Of a stretch of DNA of 64,000 bases, positions 1-7,780 are shown in pieces. This DNA is from Plantactinospora mayteni (GTDB lineage: Bacteria > Actinomycetota > Actinomycetes > Mycobacteriales > Micromonosporaceae). Numbering within the stretch: position 1 is the stretch's first letter; every line of letters starts with the position of its first letter. Made by a program: the position numbers and the translations under genes. The notes under the pieces are model-generated. The model had not been told where the DNA came from. It ran no database searches and saw nothing but the letters and a program-made list of their open reading frames with translations. Location: NCBI RefSeq assembly GCF_016862935.1, contig NZ_BONX01000057.1:1-64000 (forward strand), written 5' to 3'.

Positions 1-354
1 TGGATTCTCCCGCGACCGACCACCAACCACCACCCGGAAGCAACGCGGAAACCGCCACAGGACCGGCCCGGCATGCCGCGACCAGATGGCTGGAGTTTCG
101 CCGACCTCCAGAACAGTGGAGGGACGGGGCGAGGCGATCGGGCGGCTTTTCTTCGGGCGGCTCGACGCAGTTATTCGGCCCGCCGAGAATACCGTCTTGC
201 GGTCCCTGTCGCCGACGATATATGTTCGCGCTCACATAGGCGTCGATCCATGGGCACAGGGTGCGTGTCACACCCGGGGATGGCGCCGGCCCGGCGCGGG
301 ACCTGTCAACTGCCGCCCTCTGCGGCGATACCACCGCGACTGTAAGGAGTCCCA
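1..354. other. Upstream region of the arabinofuranosidase gene
   Basis: No convincing gene lies in these first 354 bases; the open frames here have poor codon structure and run into the next gene in other frames. A purine-rich ribosome site (AAGGAG, 344-349) fixes the start of the following gene. A weak inverted repeat (TATGT at 221-225, ACATA at 234-238) is the only possible operator seen. The gene to the left is outside the window. Confidence 0.5.
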
Positions 355-1815
355 GTGCGTCAACCAGTCAGACTACGAGCCGGGTTGCTCGTGGCGGTCA
401 TCGGAATGGGCGCCATCGGAACGGCAGCGGTCCTCCCCGCGCACGCCGCCGCGCCCGGCTGCTCGGTGAACTACTCGATATCGTCCCAGTGGCAGGGCGG
501 ATTCGGCGCCAACGTCACCGTGACCAACCTGGGTGACCCGATCAACGGCTGGACCCTCACCTGGACGTACGGTGCGGGCCAGCAGGTCACCCAGGCATGG
601 AACGCGTCGGTGACCCAGAGCGGTAGCCAGGTCACCGCGAGGAACGTCGGTTACAACGCCTCGATCGCCACCAATGCCAGTGCGTCGTTCGGCTTCAACG
701 GATCGTGGACCGGCAGCAACCCGGTGCCCTCGTCGTTCACCCTCAACGGCACGACGTGCACCGGCGGCGTCACCAACCCGCCCACCAACCCGCCCACCAA
801 CCCACCCACCAACCCACCCACGAACCCACCGACCAACCCGCCCACGGACCCGCCGACCGGGAACCTGCCGAGCAGCTTCCGCTGGAACTCCAGCGGCGCG
901 CTGGTCGGACCCAAAGCCGACAGCCGGAACATCGCCGGCATCAAGGATCCCTCGGTGGTCTACCACAACGGCCGCTACCACGTCTTCGCGAGCACGGCGA
1001 AGTCGGCAGGCTACAACCTGGTCTACCTCAACTTCACCGACTGGTCGCAGGCCAACAACGCCACCTTCCACTACCTCGACCAGGCACCGCTCGGCACCGG
1101 ATACCGGGCCGCACCGCAGGTGTTCTACTTCGCCCCGCACCGGCTGTGGTACCTGGTCTACCAGACCGGCAACGCGTCGTACTCCACCAACCCGGACATC
1201 GGCAACCCGAACGGGTGGAGCGCGCCGAAGCACTTCTACAGCGGCATGCCACAGATCATCCGGGACAACATCGGCAACGGTTACTGGGTCGACATGTGGG
1301 TCATCTGCGACAGCGCGAACTGCCACCTGTTCTCCTCGGACGACAACGGCCACCTCTACCGGTCGCAGACCTCGGTGGCGAACTTCCCCAACGGCATGAA
1401 CCAGCCGGTGATCGCGATGCAGGACGCCAACCGCAACCGGCTCTTCGAGGCCGCCAACGTGTACAAGGTGGCCGGCCGGAACCAGTACCTTCTCATCCAC
1501 GAGGCGATCGGCACCGACGGCCGCCGCTGGTTCCGGTCCTGGACCGCACCTGCCGTCGCCGGCCCCTGGCAGGCGCTGGCCGACACCGAGAGCAACCCCT
1601 TCGCCCGCGCCAACAACGTGACCTTCCCCGCCGGCGCCTGGACCCGGGACATCAGCCACGGCGAGATGATCCGCGACCAGGTCGACCAGACCCTCACCCT
1701 CAGCCCCTGCAACCTGCGGTACGCCTACCAGGGCCTGGACCCCAACGCCGGAGGCGAATACAACAGCCTCCCCTGGCGCCTCGGCCTGCTGACCCAGACC
1801 AACTCCACCTGCTGA
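355..1815 (+). CDS. Secreted GH62 alpha-L-arabinofuranosidase with CBM2
   Basis: Exported enzyme expected to remove arabinose side chains from arabinoxylan or arabinan while anchored to cellulose or xylan. The 486 residues show a signal peptide (about 1-32, cut after a PAHA-type site), a family 2 carbohydrate-binding module (about 33-135, with the conserved cysteine pair and W residues), a Pro/Thr linker made of repeated NPPT units (about 138-168), and a GH62 catalytic domain to the C-terminus. Family hallmarks include IKDPS carrying the likely catalytic base Asp, and NRLFEAANVYKV carrying the likely acid Glu. The GTG start is set by AAGGAG nine bases upstream. It is a single gene closed by a strong hairpin. 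Domain calls are firm; precise substrate is inferred from family. Confidence 0.93.
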   Translation: MRQPVRLRAGLLVAVIGMGAIGTAAVLPAHAAAPGCSVNYSISSQWQGGFGANVTVTNLGDPINGWTLTWTYGAGQQVTQAWNASVTQSGSQVTARNVGYNASIATNASASFGFNGSWTGSNPVPSSFTLNGTTCTGGVTNPPTNPPTNPPTNPPTNPPTNPPTDPPTGNLPSSFRWNSSGALVGPKADSRNIAGIKDPSVVYHNGRYHVFASTAKSAGYNLVYLNFTDWSQANNATFHYLDQAPLGTGYRAAPQVFYFAPHRLWYLVYQTGNASYSTNPDIGNPNGWSAPKHFYSGMPQIIRDNIGNGYWVDMWVICDSANCHLFSSDDNGHLYRSQTSVANFPNGMNQPVIAMQDANRNRLFEAANVYKVAGRNQYLLIHEAIGTDGRRWFRSWTAPAVAGPWQALADTESNPFARANNVTFPAGAWTRDISHGEMIRDQVDQTLTLSPCNLRYAYQGLDPNAGGEYNSLPWRLGLLTQTNSTC

Positions 1816-1867
1816 CGGCTCTCCACCGAGGCGGGCCGGGCTCGTCCGACCCAGTGGTACGCGCGGC

Positions 1868-1904
1868 CCGGCGGCCCCGCCGCACGATGGTGCGGGGCCG
1901 CCGG
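1868..1904. terminator. GC-rich terminator between convergent genes
   Basis: Perfect 13-bp arms (1868-1880 and 1892-1904) around an 11-base loop, located about 50 bp after the arabinofuranosidase stop and before the 3' end of the convergent gene at 2082. It has no T-tract, as is usual for actinomycete hairpins. It can serve both directions. Confidence 0.7.
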
Positions 1905-2081
1905 ACCGGTGCGGAACTCCTCGATGCCGAGGACCCGCGCGGCTGACATGTCGTCGTTGCAACGGGTCGCCACCACATGGACCTTCGGCGACGCCCGACT
2001 GACGGACCGTCGCGCTCGCCGGGCCGGGGCCAGCGCTGGGGCGGTGGACCCGGCCCGGCCGAGGCGGCAGCCGACGGGCGC

Positions 2082-2531
2082 TCAGCCCTTGACGACCTCG
2101 GTGAGCTGGTCGATGAACTCCTGCTCGTTGTCGCTGATCTTGACGCCGCCGCTCTTCGCGGCCTCGCTGATCTTGACGGCGATCTCGACCAGCCACGCCC
2201 CGTACGCCCGCGCGTCGTCCTCGGTGGCCTTGGTCCGCAACAGCTCCAGGGCGGGCGGAACCAGCTCAAGCGCGCGGGCGATCTCCTGCGCCCGGTCACT
2301 CGAACCCTTGTCGCTCGGGAGGTGGTCGTCGAGGTTCATCGCGGCGAGGCTCGCCACGAGCTGGTTGTCGCTCTTCTCCGCCTCGACGATCGCCTTGCCG
2401 ACCCCCGCCATCTCTTTGAAGAACGCGATGATGCCCCCATCCTCGGCGGCCATCGCCGCGACTGCCACCTGCCGCAGAGGTGCCAGCAACTGCACGAGTT
2501 CTTCAGGAGAGAACGCTGATTGGTCCGTCAT
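2082..2531 (-). CDS. Conserved hypothetical helical protein
   Basis: 149-residue acidic, soluble, mostly helical protein with no signal peptide or membrane segment; I do not recognise its family. It starts MTDQSAFSPEELVQLLAPLR and ends with a helical VKISDNEQEFIDQLTEVVKG tail, which resembles small actinomycete proteins of unknown role. The start was placed at the ATG at 2531 because a GAGG ribosome site lies just upstream; a longer reading frame to 2669 has no such site and poor composition. It is transcribed away from the large secreted protein gene, so 2532-2804 is a divergent promoter region with an A/T-rich patch around 2650-2725. Confidence 0.7.
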   Translation of the reverse strand: MTDQSAFSPEELVQLLAPLRQVAVAAMAAEDGGIIAFFKEMAGVGKAIVEAEKSDNQLVASLAAMNLDDHLPSDKGSSDRAQEIARALELVPPALELLRTKATEDDARAYGAWLVEIAVKISEAAKSGGVKISDNEQEFIDQLTEVVKG

Positions 2532-2804
2532 AGCCTCAAATCCCGCTCGAAGGTCCAGATTGGATGATCCTAGCGAACCGGGAAACCCGGGCGGGACCCC
2601 GAACGTCCAACGCCGAGCGCTGGAGGACGGCGACCGGGGTAGCCGAGGGACTTTTATTCGTTCGTGCAAAAGTTTCGCTAGATCAATACAAAGTGTTAGT
2701 GTCAGCGATCGATCTTTTGTGTTGCGAGATCGAACCGACCGGCCTGTGAGGAGGAAGTGGCCCGACTGCTTCCAGGCCGGGATCCGCGCTCATCAGGAGG
2801 AACC

Positions 2805-5800
2805 GTGACCGCACCGAACCGACGGCACCCGCGCCGTCGAGCCGCGCTCGCGGCTGCGGGTGCCGCGCTGGCGACCCTGCTCGCCCCAGCCGCCGTCGCC
2901 CCTGCCACGGCCGCGCCCGTCGCCGCCGATGTCCCGCCACAGGAACCCGGCGTCACGCTGCGCTCGTTCGACATGGGCGTCCCGCTGTCGACGCTCTGCA
3001 CCCTCAAGCCCGCACAGACGCCGAACGTCGACAAGCTCATGCCGCAGATCAACTGGACCACCACGGACGAGTTCGGCCTCTCCGACCGGTTCATCAGCCA
3101 CGTCGTCGGCAACCTCGCCGCGCCCGTCGACGGCACGTACACGTTCCGGCTCACCAGCGACGACGGGTCACGGCTGACCATCGGCGACCAGCGTGTCGTC
3201 GACCACGACGGCCTGCACGGCGAGACCTCCAAGGAAGGGTCGGTCACCCTGAGCGCCGGCCTTCACCCGTTGTTCGTCGAGTTCTTCGAAAACGGCGGCG
3301 GCCAGGTACTGCGGCTCGAGTGGCGTACCCCCGGTGCCGACACCTTCGAGGTGGTGCCGACCGCCGCGCTGAGTACCGACGCGGGCGTCGTGCGCGTCAC
3401 GGCGCCAGGCTGGAAGTACTGCGAGGGCGCCACCGACTCGGCCGGGGACGGGCTGCCGCTCGACCGGGTGCACCCCGGGTACACCCTCACCGACCTGCGT
3501 CCCGAGGGGACCCAGCCACAGGTCACCGGCATGGCCTTCATGCCCGACGGCGACCTGGTGATCTCGACCTGGGGCGGCACGGACAACGCGACCGGCGAGG
3601 TCTACGTCGTCGACGGCGTCACCGGCCAGACCGGCCCCGAACAGGTGACCTACCGCAAGTTCGCGGAGGGGCTGCGCGAACCCCAAGGCGTCGCCGTGGT
3701 CGACGGCACCGTGTACGTCAGCCAGAAGCACGAGCTGACGGCCCTGCGCGACACCGACGGCGACGGCACGGCGGACGACCGTCGGACGGTTGCCACCTGG
3801 CCGTGGGGCGGCAACTTCCACGAGTTCGCGTTCGGCCTGCTCTATCGGGACGGATACTTCTACCTCAACCTCTCGGTCGCGATCAACCTCGGTGGCGCCA
3901 CCACGGTGCCCCAGCCGGCGCCGAACCGCGGTACCTCGATCAAGGTGAACGCCAGGACCGGGAAGATCACGTACGTCGCCGGCGGGCTGCGCACACCCAA
4001 CGGAATCGGGTGGGGTCCGCAGGGCGAGGTCCTGGTCACCGACAACCAGGGAGGCTGGCTGCCCGCCTCCAAGCTGGTCGAGATCAAGCAGGGGGCGTTC
4101 TACAACCACTACACCACCCCGGCGGGCCCGTTCGACGACAATCCGGTGACCCGGCCCATCGTCTGGCTGCCGCAGAACGAGATCGCCAACTCGCCGTCCA
4201 CCCCGGTGCTCCTGAAGCAGGGGCCGTACAAGGGGCAACTGGTCGTCGGGGATGTGACGTACGGCGGCCTACAGCGCGTGTTCCTCGAGAAGATCGAGGG
4301 CCAGTACCAGGGCGCGGTGTTCCGGCACACGCAGGGCCTGGAGTCCGGCATCAACGAGGTGGCACTCGGCCCCGACGGCGCACTCTACGTGGGTGGTCTG
4401 GGCGCCGGCGGCAACTGGGGCCAGGAGGGCAAGCTCAGCTACGGCCTGCAAAAACTCACGCCCACCGGCACTTCGGTGTTCGAGGTCAAGCAGATGCGCG
4501 CGTCGCATGGTGGGTTCGAACTGGAGTACACCGAGCCGTTGTCGGCTGAGACCGCGCAGGAACTCGCCGACGCCTACCAGGTGACGCAGTGGCGCTACGG
4601 CGCGACGAGCCAGTACGGCGGGCCCAAGCTCGACCTGGAGACCCTCGACGTCACCAGGGCAGAGCTGTCGCGGGACCGGCGCACCGTCAAGCTCAAGATC
4701 CCGGGCCTGAAGGAGAACCGCGTGGTGCACGTACGCTCACCTCGCCCGTTCAGCTCGGCGGGCGGTGAGGAGCTGTGGAACACTGAGGCCTGGTACACGC
4801 TCAACGAGATCCCGGGGCGCGTGGTGCAGCCGGAGACGTTCTTCGAGGCCGAGGAGGGCCGGACGGTCGGCGTCGGCATGGCGACCGACCACGCCGCCTA
4901 CTCCGGTGCCGGCTTCGCCGCCGGGTTCGCCCAGGACGGCTCGTCAACCAGGATCGCCGTCGATGTCCCGGAGAGCGGGAAGTACGACCTGGCGATGCGC
5001 TACAGCAACGGTCCGAACCCCTACTCGGGCGAGAAGCAGCTCAGTCTCTACGTCAACGGTGATCGGGTGGAGCAGACGGTCTTCCCCTCCACCGTGACCT
5101 GGAAGGAGTGGGGCACGGTCATCACGACCGTACGGCTGGGCAGGGGCCGTAACGTGGTCGAGTACCGCAAGGAGGCCGCGGACTCCGGACACGTGAACCT
5201 CGACGTGCTCGCCGTCCGGCCGCACGGCAAGCGCATCACCCTGTTCAACGGCCGTGAACTCACCGAATGGCAGCACACCGACGGACGCGAACCCGGGTGG
5301 ACGATCGCCGACGGTGCCATGACGGTACGCAACGGAGACCTGCGTACGGTGCAGGCCTTCGGCGACTTCCGCCTGCACGTCGAGTTCAACCTGCCGCTGT
5401 ACCCGCCGGACGTGACCGGCCAGGCCCGCGCCAACAGCGGCGTGTACCTCCAGGACCGCTACGAGATCCAGGTGCTGGACTCGTTCGGCATCAACCCGCC
5501 GCAGACCAACGACTCCGCAGCCATCTACCTCCAGAAGGCTCCGGACGTGAACGCGGCGCTGCCGCCCGAGCGCTGGCAGACGTACGACATCGTCTACCGG
5601 CAGGCCCGCTACGACGCGGCCGGCAACAAGGTCGAGAACCCGCGCGTCACCGTGGTGTGGAACGGCGTCACCGTGCACGACGACGTCGAGATCCTCGGCC
5701 CCACCGGCGGCAGCCGGCCCGAGGGTCCGGCCTCGGGCGCCATTCGGCTGCAAGACCACGGCAACCCGGTGCAGTACCGCAACATCTGGGTCGAGCCGCT

Positions 5801-5810
5801 CGACCTGTAG
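2805..5810 (+). CDS. Secreted PA14 / sorbosone-dehydrogenase-like / CBM / DUF1080 protein
   Basis: Exported 1001-residue protein. After a Tat-like leader (RRHPRRRAALAAAG, then a hydrophobic stretch) come a PA14 domain (about 45-175, binding sugars in other proteins), a glucose/sorbosone-dehydrogenase-type beta-propeller (about 225-575, with repeated PDGDLVIS, LREPQGVAV and GPDGALYVGG blades), a CBM6/35-like beta-sandwich (about 680-805, beginning FFEAEEG), and a DUF1080 / 3-keto-disaccharide hydrolase domain (about 810-1001, from LFNGRELTEWQ, with the NSGVYLQDRYEIQVLDS core). The combination suggests oxidation and cleavage of a glycoside through a 3-keto intermediate; this is inference. GTG at 2805 is preferred because AGGAGG ends four bases before it; an in-frame ATG at 2757 has no ribosome site. 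Monocistronic. Confidence 0.85.
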   Translation: MTAPNRRHPRRRAALAAAGAALATLLAPAAVAPATAAPVAADVPPQEPGVTLRSFDMGVPLSTLCTLKPAQTPNVDKLMPQINWTTTDEFGLSDRFISHVVGNLAAPVDGTYTFRLTSDDGSRLTIGDQRVVDHDGLHGETSKEGSVTLSAGLHPLFVEFFENGGGQVLRLEWRTPGADTFEVVPTAALSTDAGVVRVTAPGWKYCEGATDSAGDGLPLDRVHPGYTLTDLRPEGTQPQVTGMAFMPDGDLVISTWGGTDNATGEVYVVDGVTGQTGPEQVTYRKFAEGLREPQGVAVVDGTVYVSQKHELTALRDTDGDGTADDRRTVATWPWGGNFHEFAFGLLYRDGYFYLNLSVAINLGGATTVPQPAPNRGTSIKVNARTGKITYVAGGLRTPNGIGWGPQGEVLVTDNQGGWLPASKLVEIKQGAFYNHYTTPAGPFDDNPVTRPIVWLPQNEIANSPSTPVLLKQGPYKGQLVVGDVTYGGLQRVFLEKIEGQYQGAVFRHTQGLESGINEVALGPDGALYVGGLGAGGNWGQEGKLSYGLQKLTPTGTSVFEVKQMRASHGGFELEYTEPLSAETAQELADAYQVTQWRYGATSQYGGPKLDLETLDVTRAELSRDRRTVKLKIPGLKENRVVHVRSPRPFSSAGGEELWNTEAWYTLNEIPGRVVQPETFFEAEEGRTVGVGMATDHAAYSGAGFAAGFAQDGSSTRIAVDVPESGKYDLAMRYSNGPNPYSGEKQLSLYVNGDRVEQTVFPSTVTWKEWGTVITTVRLGRGRNVVEYRKEAADSGHVNLDVLAVRPHGKRITLFNGRELTEWQHTDGREPGWTIADGAMTVRNGDLRTVQAFGDFRLHVEFNLPLYPPDVTGQARANSGVYLQDRYEIQVLDSFGINPPQTNDSAAIYLQKAPDVNAALPPERWQTYDIVYRQARYDAAGNKVENPRVTVVWNGVTVHDDVEILGPTGGSRPEGPASGAIRLQDHGNPVQYRNIWVEPLDL

Positions 5811-5829
5811 CACCGCCTGCGGCCACGAC

Positions 5830-5868
5830 ACGGGCGGCCGGGACCGGTTCGCCGGCCCGGCCGCCCGT
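5830..5868 (+). terminator. Hairpin terminator after the PA14/DUF1080 gene
   Basis: Perfect 13-bp arms at 5830-5842 and 5856-5868 enclose a 13-base loop that itself contains CCGG pairs. It begins 20 bp after the stop codon, so it very likely ends the upstream transcript. Confidence 0.75.
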
Positions 5869-5927
5869 CGTCGTGACGCCTTCTGACCTCGGTTGGTCGA
5901 TCAAAGCCAAAAAACTTCCGGCGGCGA

Positions 5928-5954
5928 TGTCGAGAATCGGTGACCGGCTCCGTC
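5928..5954 (+). promoter_or_regulatory. Putative ECF42 sigma-factor promoter
   Basis: TGTCGA (5928-5933), 17 bases, then CGTC (5951-5954), placed about 50 bp before the DGPF gene. As I recall, ECF42-group sigma factors recognise a TGTCGA -35 and a CGA/TC-type -10 in front of their DGPF genes. The sequence therefore predicts that the sigma factor encoded just downstream drives this operon. Confidence 0.6.
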
Positions 5955-6006
5955 CCCGCGGTGGAGGTGACCAGAATGGGTCGCACCAGCACCGAGGAGA
6001 AACACG

Positions 6007-6414
6007 ATGGCCAAGTACCTGCTGCTCAAGCACTACCGCGGCGCTCCGGCCGCGGTCAACGACGTACCGATGGACCAGTGGACGCCGGAGGAGATCTCGG
6101 CACATATGAAGTACATGCACGACTTCGCGGCCCGGCTGGAGGGGACCGGCGAGTTCGTCGACGGTCAGGCGCTCGCCCCCGAGGGGACGTTCGTCCGGTA
6201 CGACGGTGAGGGGCGCCCGCCGGTCACCGACGGCCCGTTCGCCGAGACCAAGGACCTGATCGCCGGCTGGATGGTGATCGACGTCGACAGCTACGAGCGC
6301 GCCGTCGAGTTGGCCGGGGAGCTGTCCGCCGCTCCCGGTGCTGGTGGCAAGCCGATCCACGAGTGGCTCGAGGTACGCCCGTTCCTGACCGAGCCGCCCA
6401 CCATCACGGAGTGA
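6007..6414 (+). CDS. DGPF / YCII-related domain protein
   Basis: Small cytoplasmic protein of 135 residues in the YCII superfamily (ferredoxin-like fold). It carries the DGPF signature in the stretch VTDGPFAETKDLIAGW, followed by a helix and a terminal strand. In other bacteria such proteins are genetic partners of ECF42 sigma factors; their molecular role is not established. A ribosome site (GAGGAG at 5994-5999) precedes the ATG at 6007. The stop codon overlaps the next start (GTGA at 6411-6414), so the two genes are translationally coupled. A candidate ECF42 promoter sits at 5928-5954, pointing to autoregulation by the product of the next gene. Confidence 0.9.
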   Translation: MAKYLLLKHYRGAPAAVNDVPMDQWTPEEISAHMKYMHDFAARLEGTGEFVDGQALAPEGTFVRYDGEGRPPVTDGPFAETKDLIAGWMVIDVDSYERAVELAGELSAAPGAGGKPIHEWLEVRPFLTEPPTITE

Positions 6415-7568
6415 CCGCTCAACTGACCGAGGCCCTCCTGCGGAGCCTCACGCCGAGCGTGCTCGGGATCCTCGTCCGCCGTGGAGCCGATTTCGCGGCG
6501 GCCGAGGACGCGGTGCAGGACGCGCTGGTCGAGGCGATCCGCGTCTGGCCGGCCGACCCGCCCCGCGACCCGAAGGGCTGGCTGGTCAGCGTGGCCTGGC
6601 GCCGGTTCCTCGACGCGACCCGGGCGGACGCCGCCCGCCGTCGACGTGAGGACCTCGTCGACGAGGAGCCGGCGCCCGGGCCCGTACCCGCCGTCGACGA
6701 CACGCTCCAGCTCTACTTCCTGTGCGCCCACCCGTCGCTGACGCCGTCGTCCGCCGTCGCGCTCACGCTGCGCGCCGTCGGCGGACTGACCACCCGGCAG
6801 ATCGCCCAGGCGTACCTGGTGCCCGAGGCGACCATGGCACAGCGGATCAGCCGGGCCAAACGCACCGTCTCCGGCGTACGGTTCGACCAGCCCGGCGACC
6901 TCGCCACCGTGCTGCGCGTCCTCTACCTGGTCTTCAACGAGGGCTACTCCGGCGACATCGACCTCGCCGCCGAGGCCATCCGGCTCACCCGGCAGCTCGC
7001 GGCCTCGATCGACCACCCCGAGGTGGCGGGGCTGCTCGCCCTGATGCTGCTCCACCACGCCCGGCGCGCCACCCGGACCGCGCCCGACGGCAGCCTGGTG
7101 CCGCTCGCCGAGCAGGACCGCGGCCGGTGGGACACCGAGTCGATCGCCGAGGGCGTCGAACTCCTGCAGGCGGCCCTCGCCCGCGACCGGCTGGGCGAGT
7201 TTCAGGCCCAGGCCGCCATTGCGGCACTCCACGCCGACGCCCCCACCGCCGAGGAGACCGACTGGGTGCAGATCGTCGAGTGGTACGACGAACTCGCCCG
7301 CCTGACCGACAGCCCGGTCGTCCGGCTCAACCGCGCGGTGGCCGTCGGGGAGGCCGACGGGCCGCGCGCCGGGCTGGCGGCGCTCGCGGCGCTGGACGAC
7401 TCACTCCCCCGGCACACGGCGGTGGCGGCGTACCTCCACGAGCGCGACGGCGACCTGGCGAGGGCGGCACGGCTCTACGCCGAAGCGGCCCAGAAGGCAC
7501 CCAACCTTGCCGAGCGCGACCACCTGACCCGGCAGGCCGCCCGACTCAACACCCGCAGGCGTCGCTGA
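6411..7568 (+). CDS. ECF42-type RNA polymerase sigma factor
   Basis: 385-residue extracytoplasmic-function sigma factor. The N-terminal half has region 2 (about 15-75, including DAVQDALVEAIRVWP) and region 4 (about 115-165, with TTRQIAQAYLVPEATMAQR as the DNA-binding helices). The C-terminal 200 residues form a long helical, TPR-like extension typical of the ECF42 group and absent from ordinary ECF factors; it includes the conserved NEGYSG segment. No anti-sigma gene is adjacent, in keeping with control through the C-terminal extension. GTG at 6411 overlaps the DGPF stop; a longer frame to 6363 would overlap that gene by 52 bp and lacks a ribosome site. The signal sensed is unknown. Confidence 0.88.
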   Translation: MTAQLTEALLRSLTPSVLGILVRRGADFAAAEDAVQDALVEAIRVWPADPPRDPKGWLVSVAWRRFLDATRADAARRRREDLVDEEPAPGPVPAVDDTLQLYFLCAHPSLTPSSAVALTLRAVGGLTTRQIAQAYLVPEATMAQRISRAKRTVSGVRFDQPGDLATVLRVLYLVFNEGYSGDIDLAAEAIRLTRQLAASIDHPEVAGLLALMLLHHARRATRTAPDGSLVPLAEQDRGRWDTESIAEGVELLQAALARDRLGEFQAQAAIAALHADAPTAEETDWVQIVEWYDELARLTDSPVVRLNRAVAVGEADGPRAGLAALAALDDSLPRHTAVAAYLHERDGDLARAARLYAEAAQKAPNLAERDHLTRQAARLNTRRRR

Positions 7569-7694
7569 CAGGTCGCGCGCGAAGTCTCCCCCGCACTCGG
7601 CACGGCCCGGTGACCAGGGCGGTTGCCGCACAGCGAGCGAGATCAGGGCTGACGCCGATGCCGGCCGCGCCCTGACCATCGAATGCAGTGGATA

Positions 7695-7743
7695 TTGACA
7701 GCCGCCTGGTAATTAGTAAACTTTCCTCCCAGAGAGCGCTCTC
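7695..7743 (+). promoter_or_regulatory. Promoter and LacI-like palindromes before the protease gene
   Basis: TTGACA (7695-7700), 16 bases, then TAAACT (7717-7722) form a good -35/-10 pair. The -10 is covered by an imperfect palindrome (AGTAAACTTTCCT, 7715-7727). A perfect 12-bp palindrome GAGAGCGCTCTC (7732-7743) lies just downstream, where the transcript should begin. Its core resembles LacI-family operators such as the CebR box (GAGCGCTC), suggesting repression by a sugar-responsive regulator. Confidence 0.55.
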
Positions 7744-7780
7744 GCCCCTGCCTTCCGTCACGCCTCCTGGAGGTATGCAG

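Noticed and set aside
373-2196. Long minus-strand open frame opposite the arabinofuranosidase
   Set aside because: Shadow of a real gene; it encodes Arg/Gly/Val-rich low-complexity sequence and crosses a terminator.
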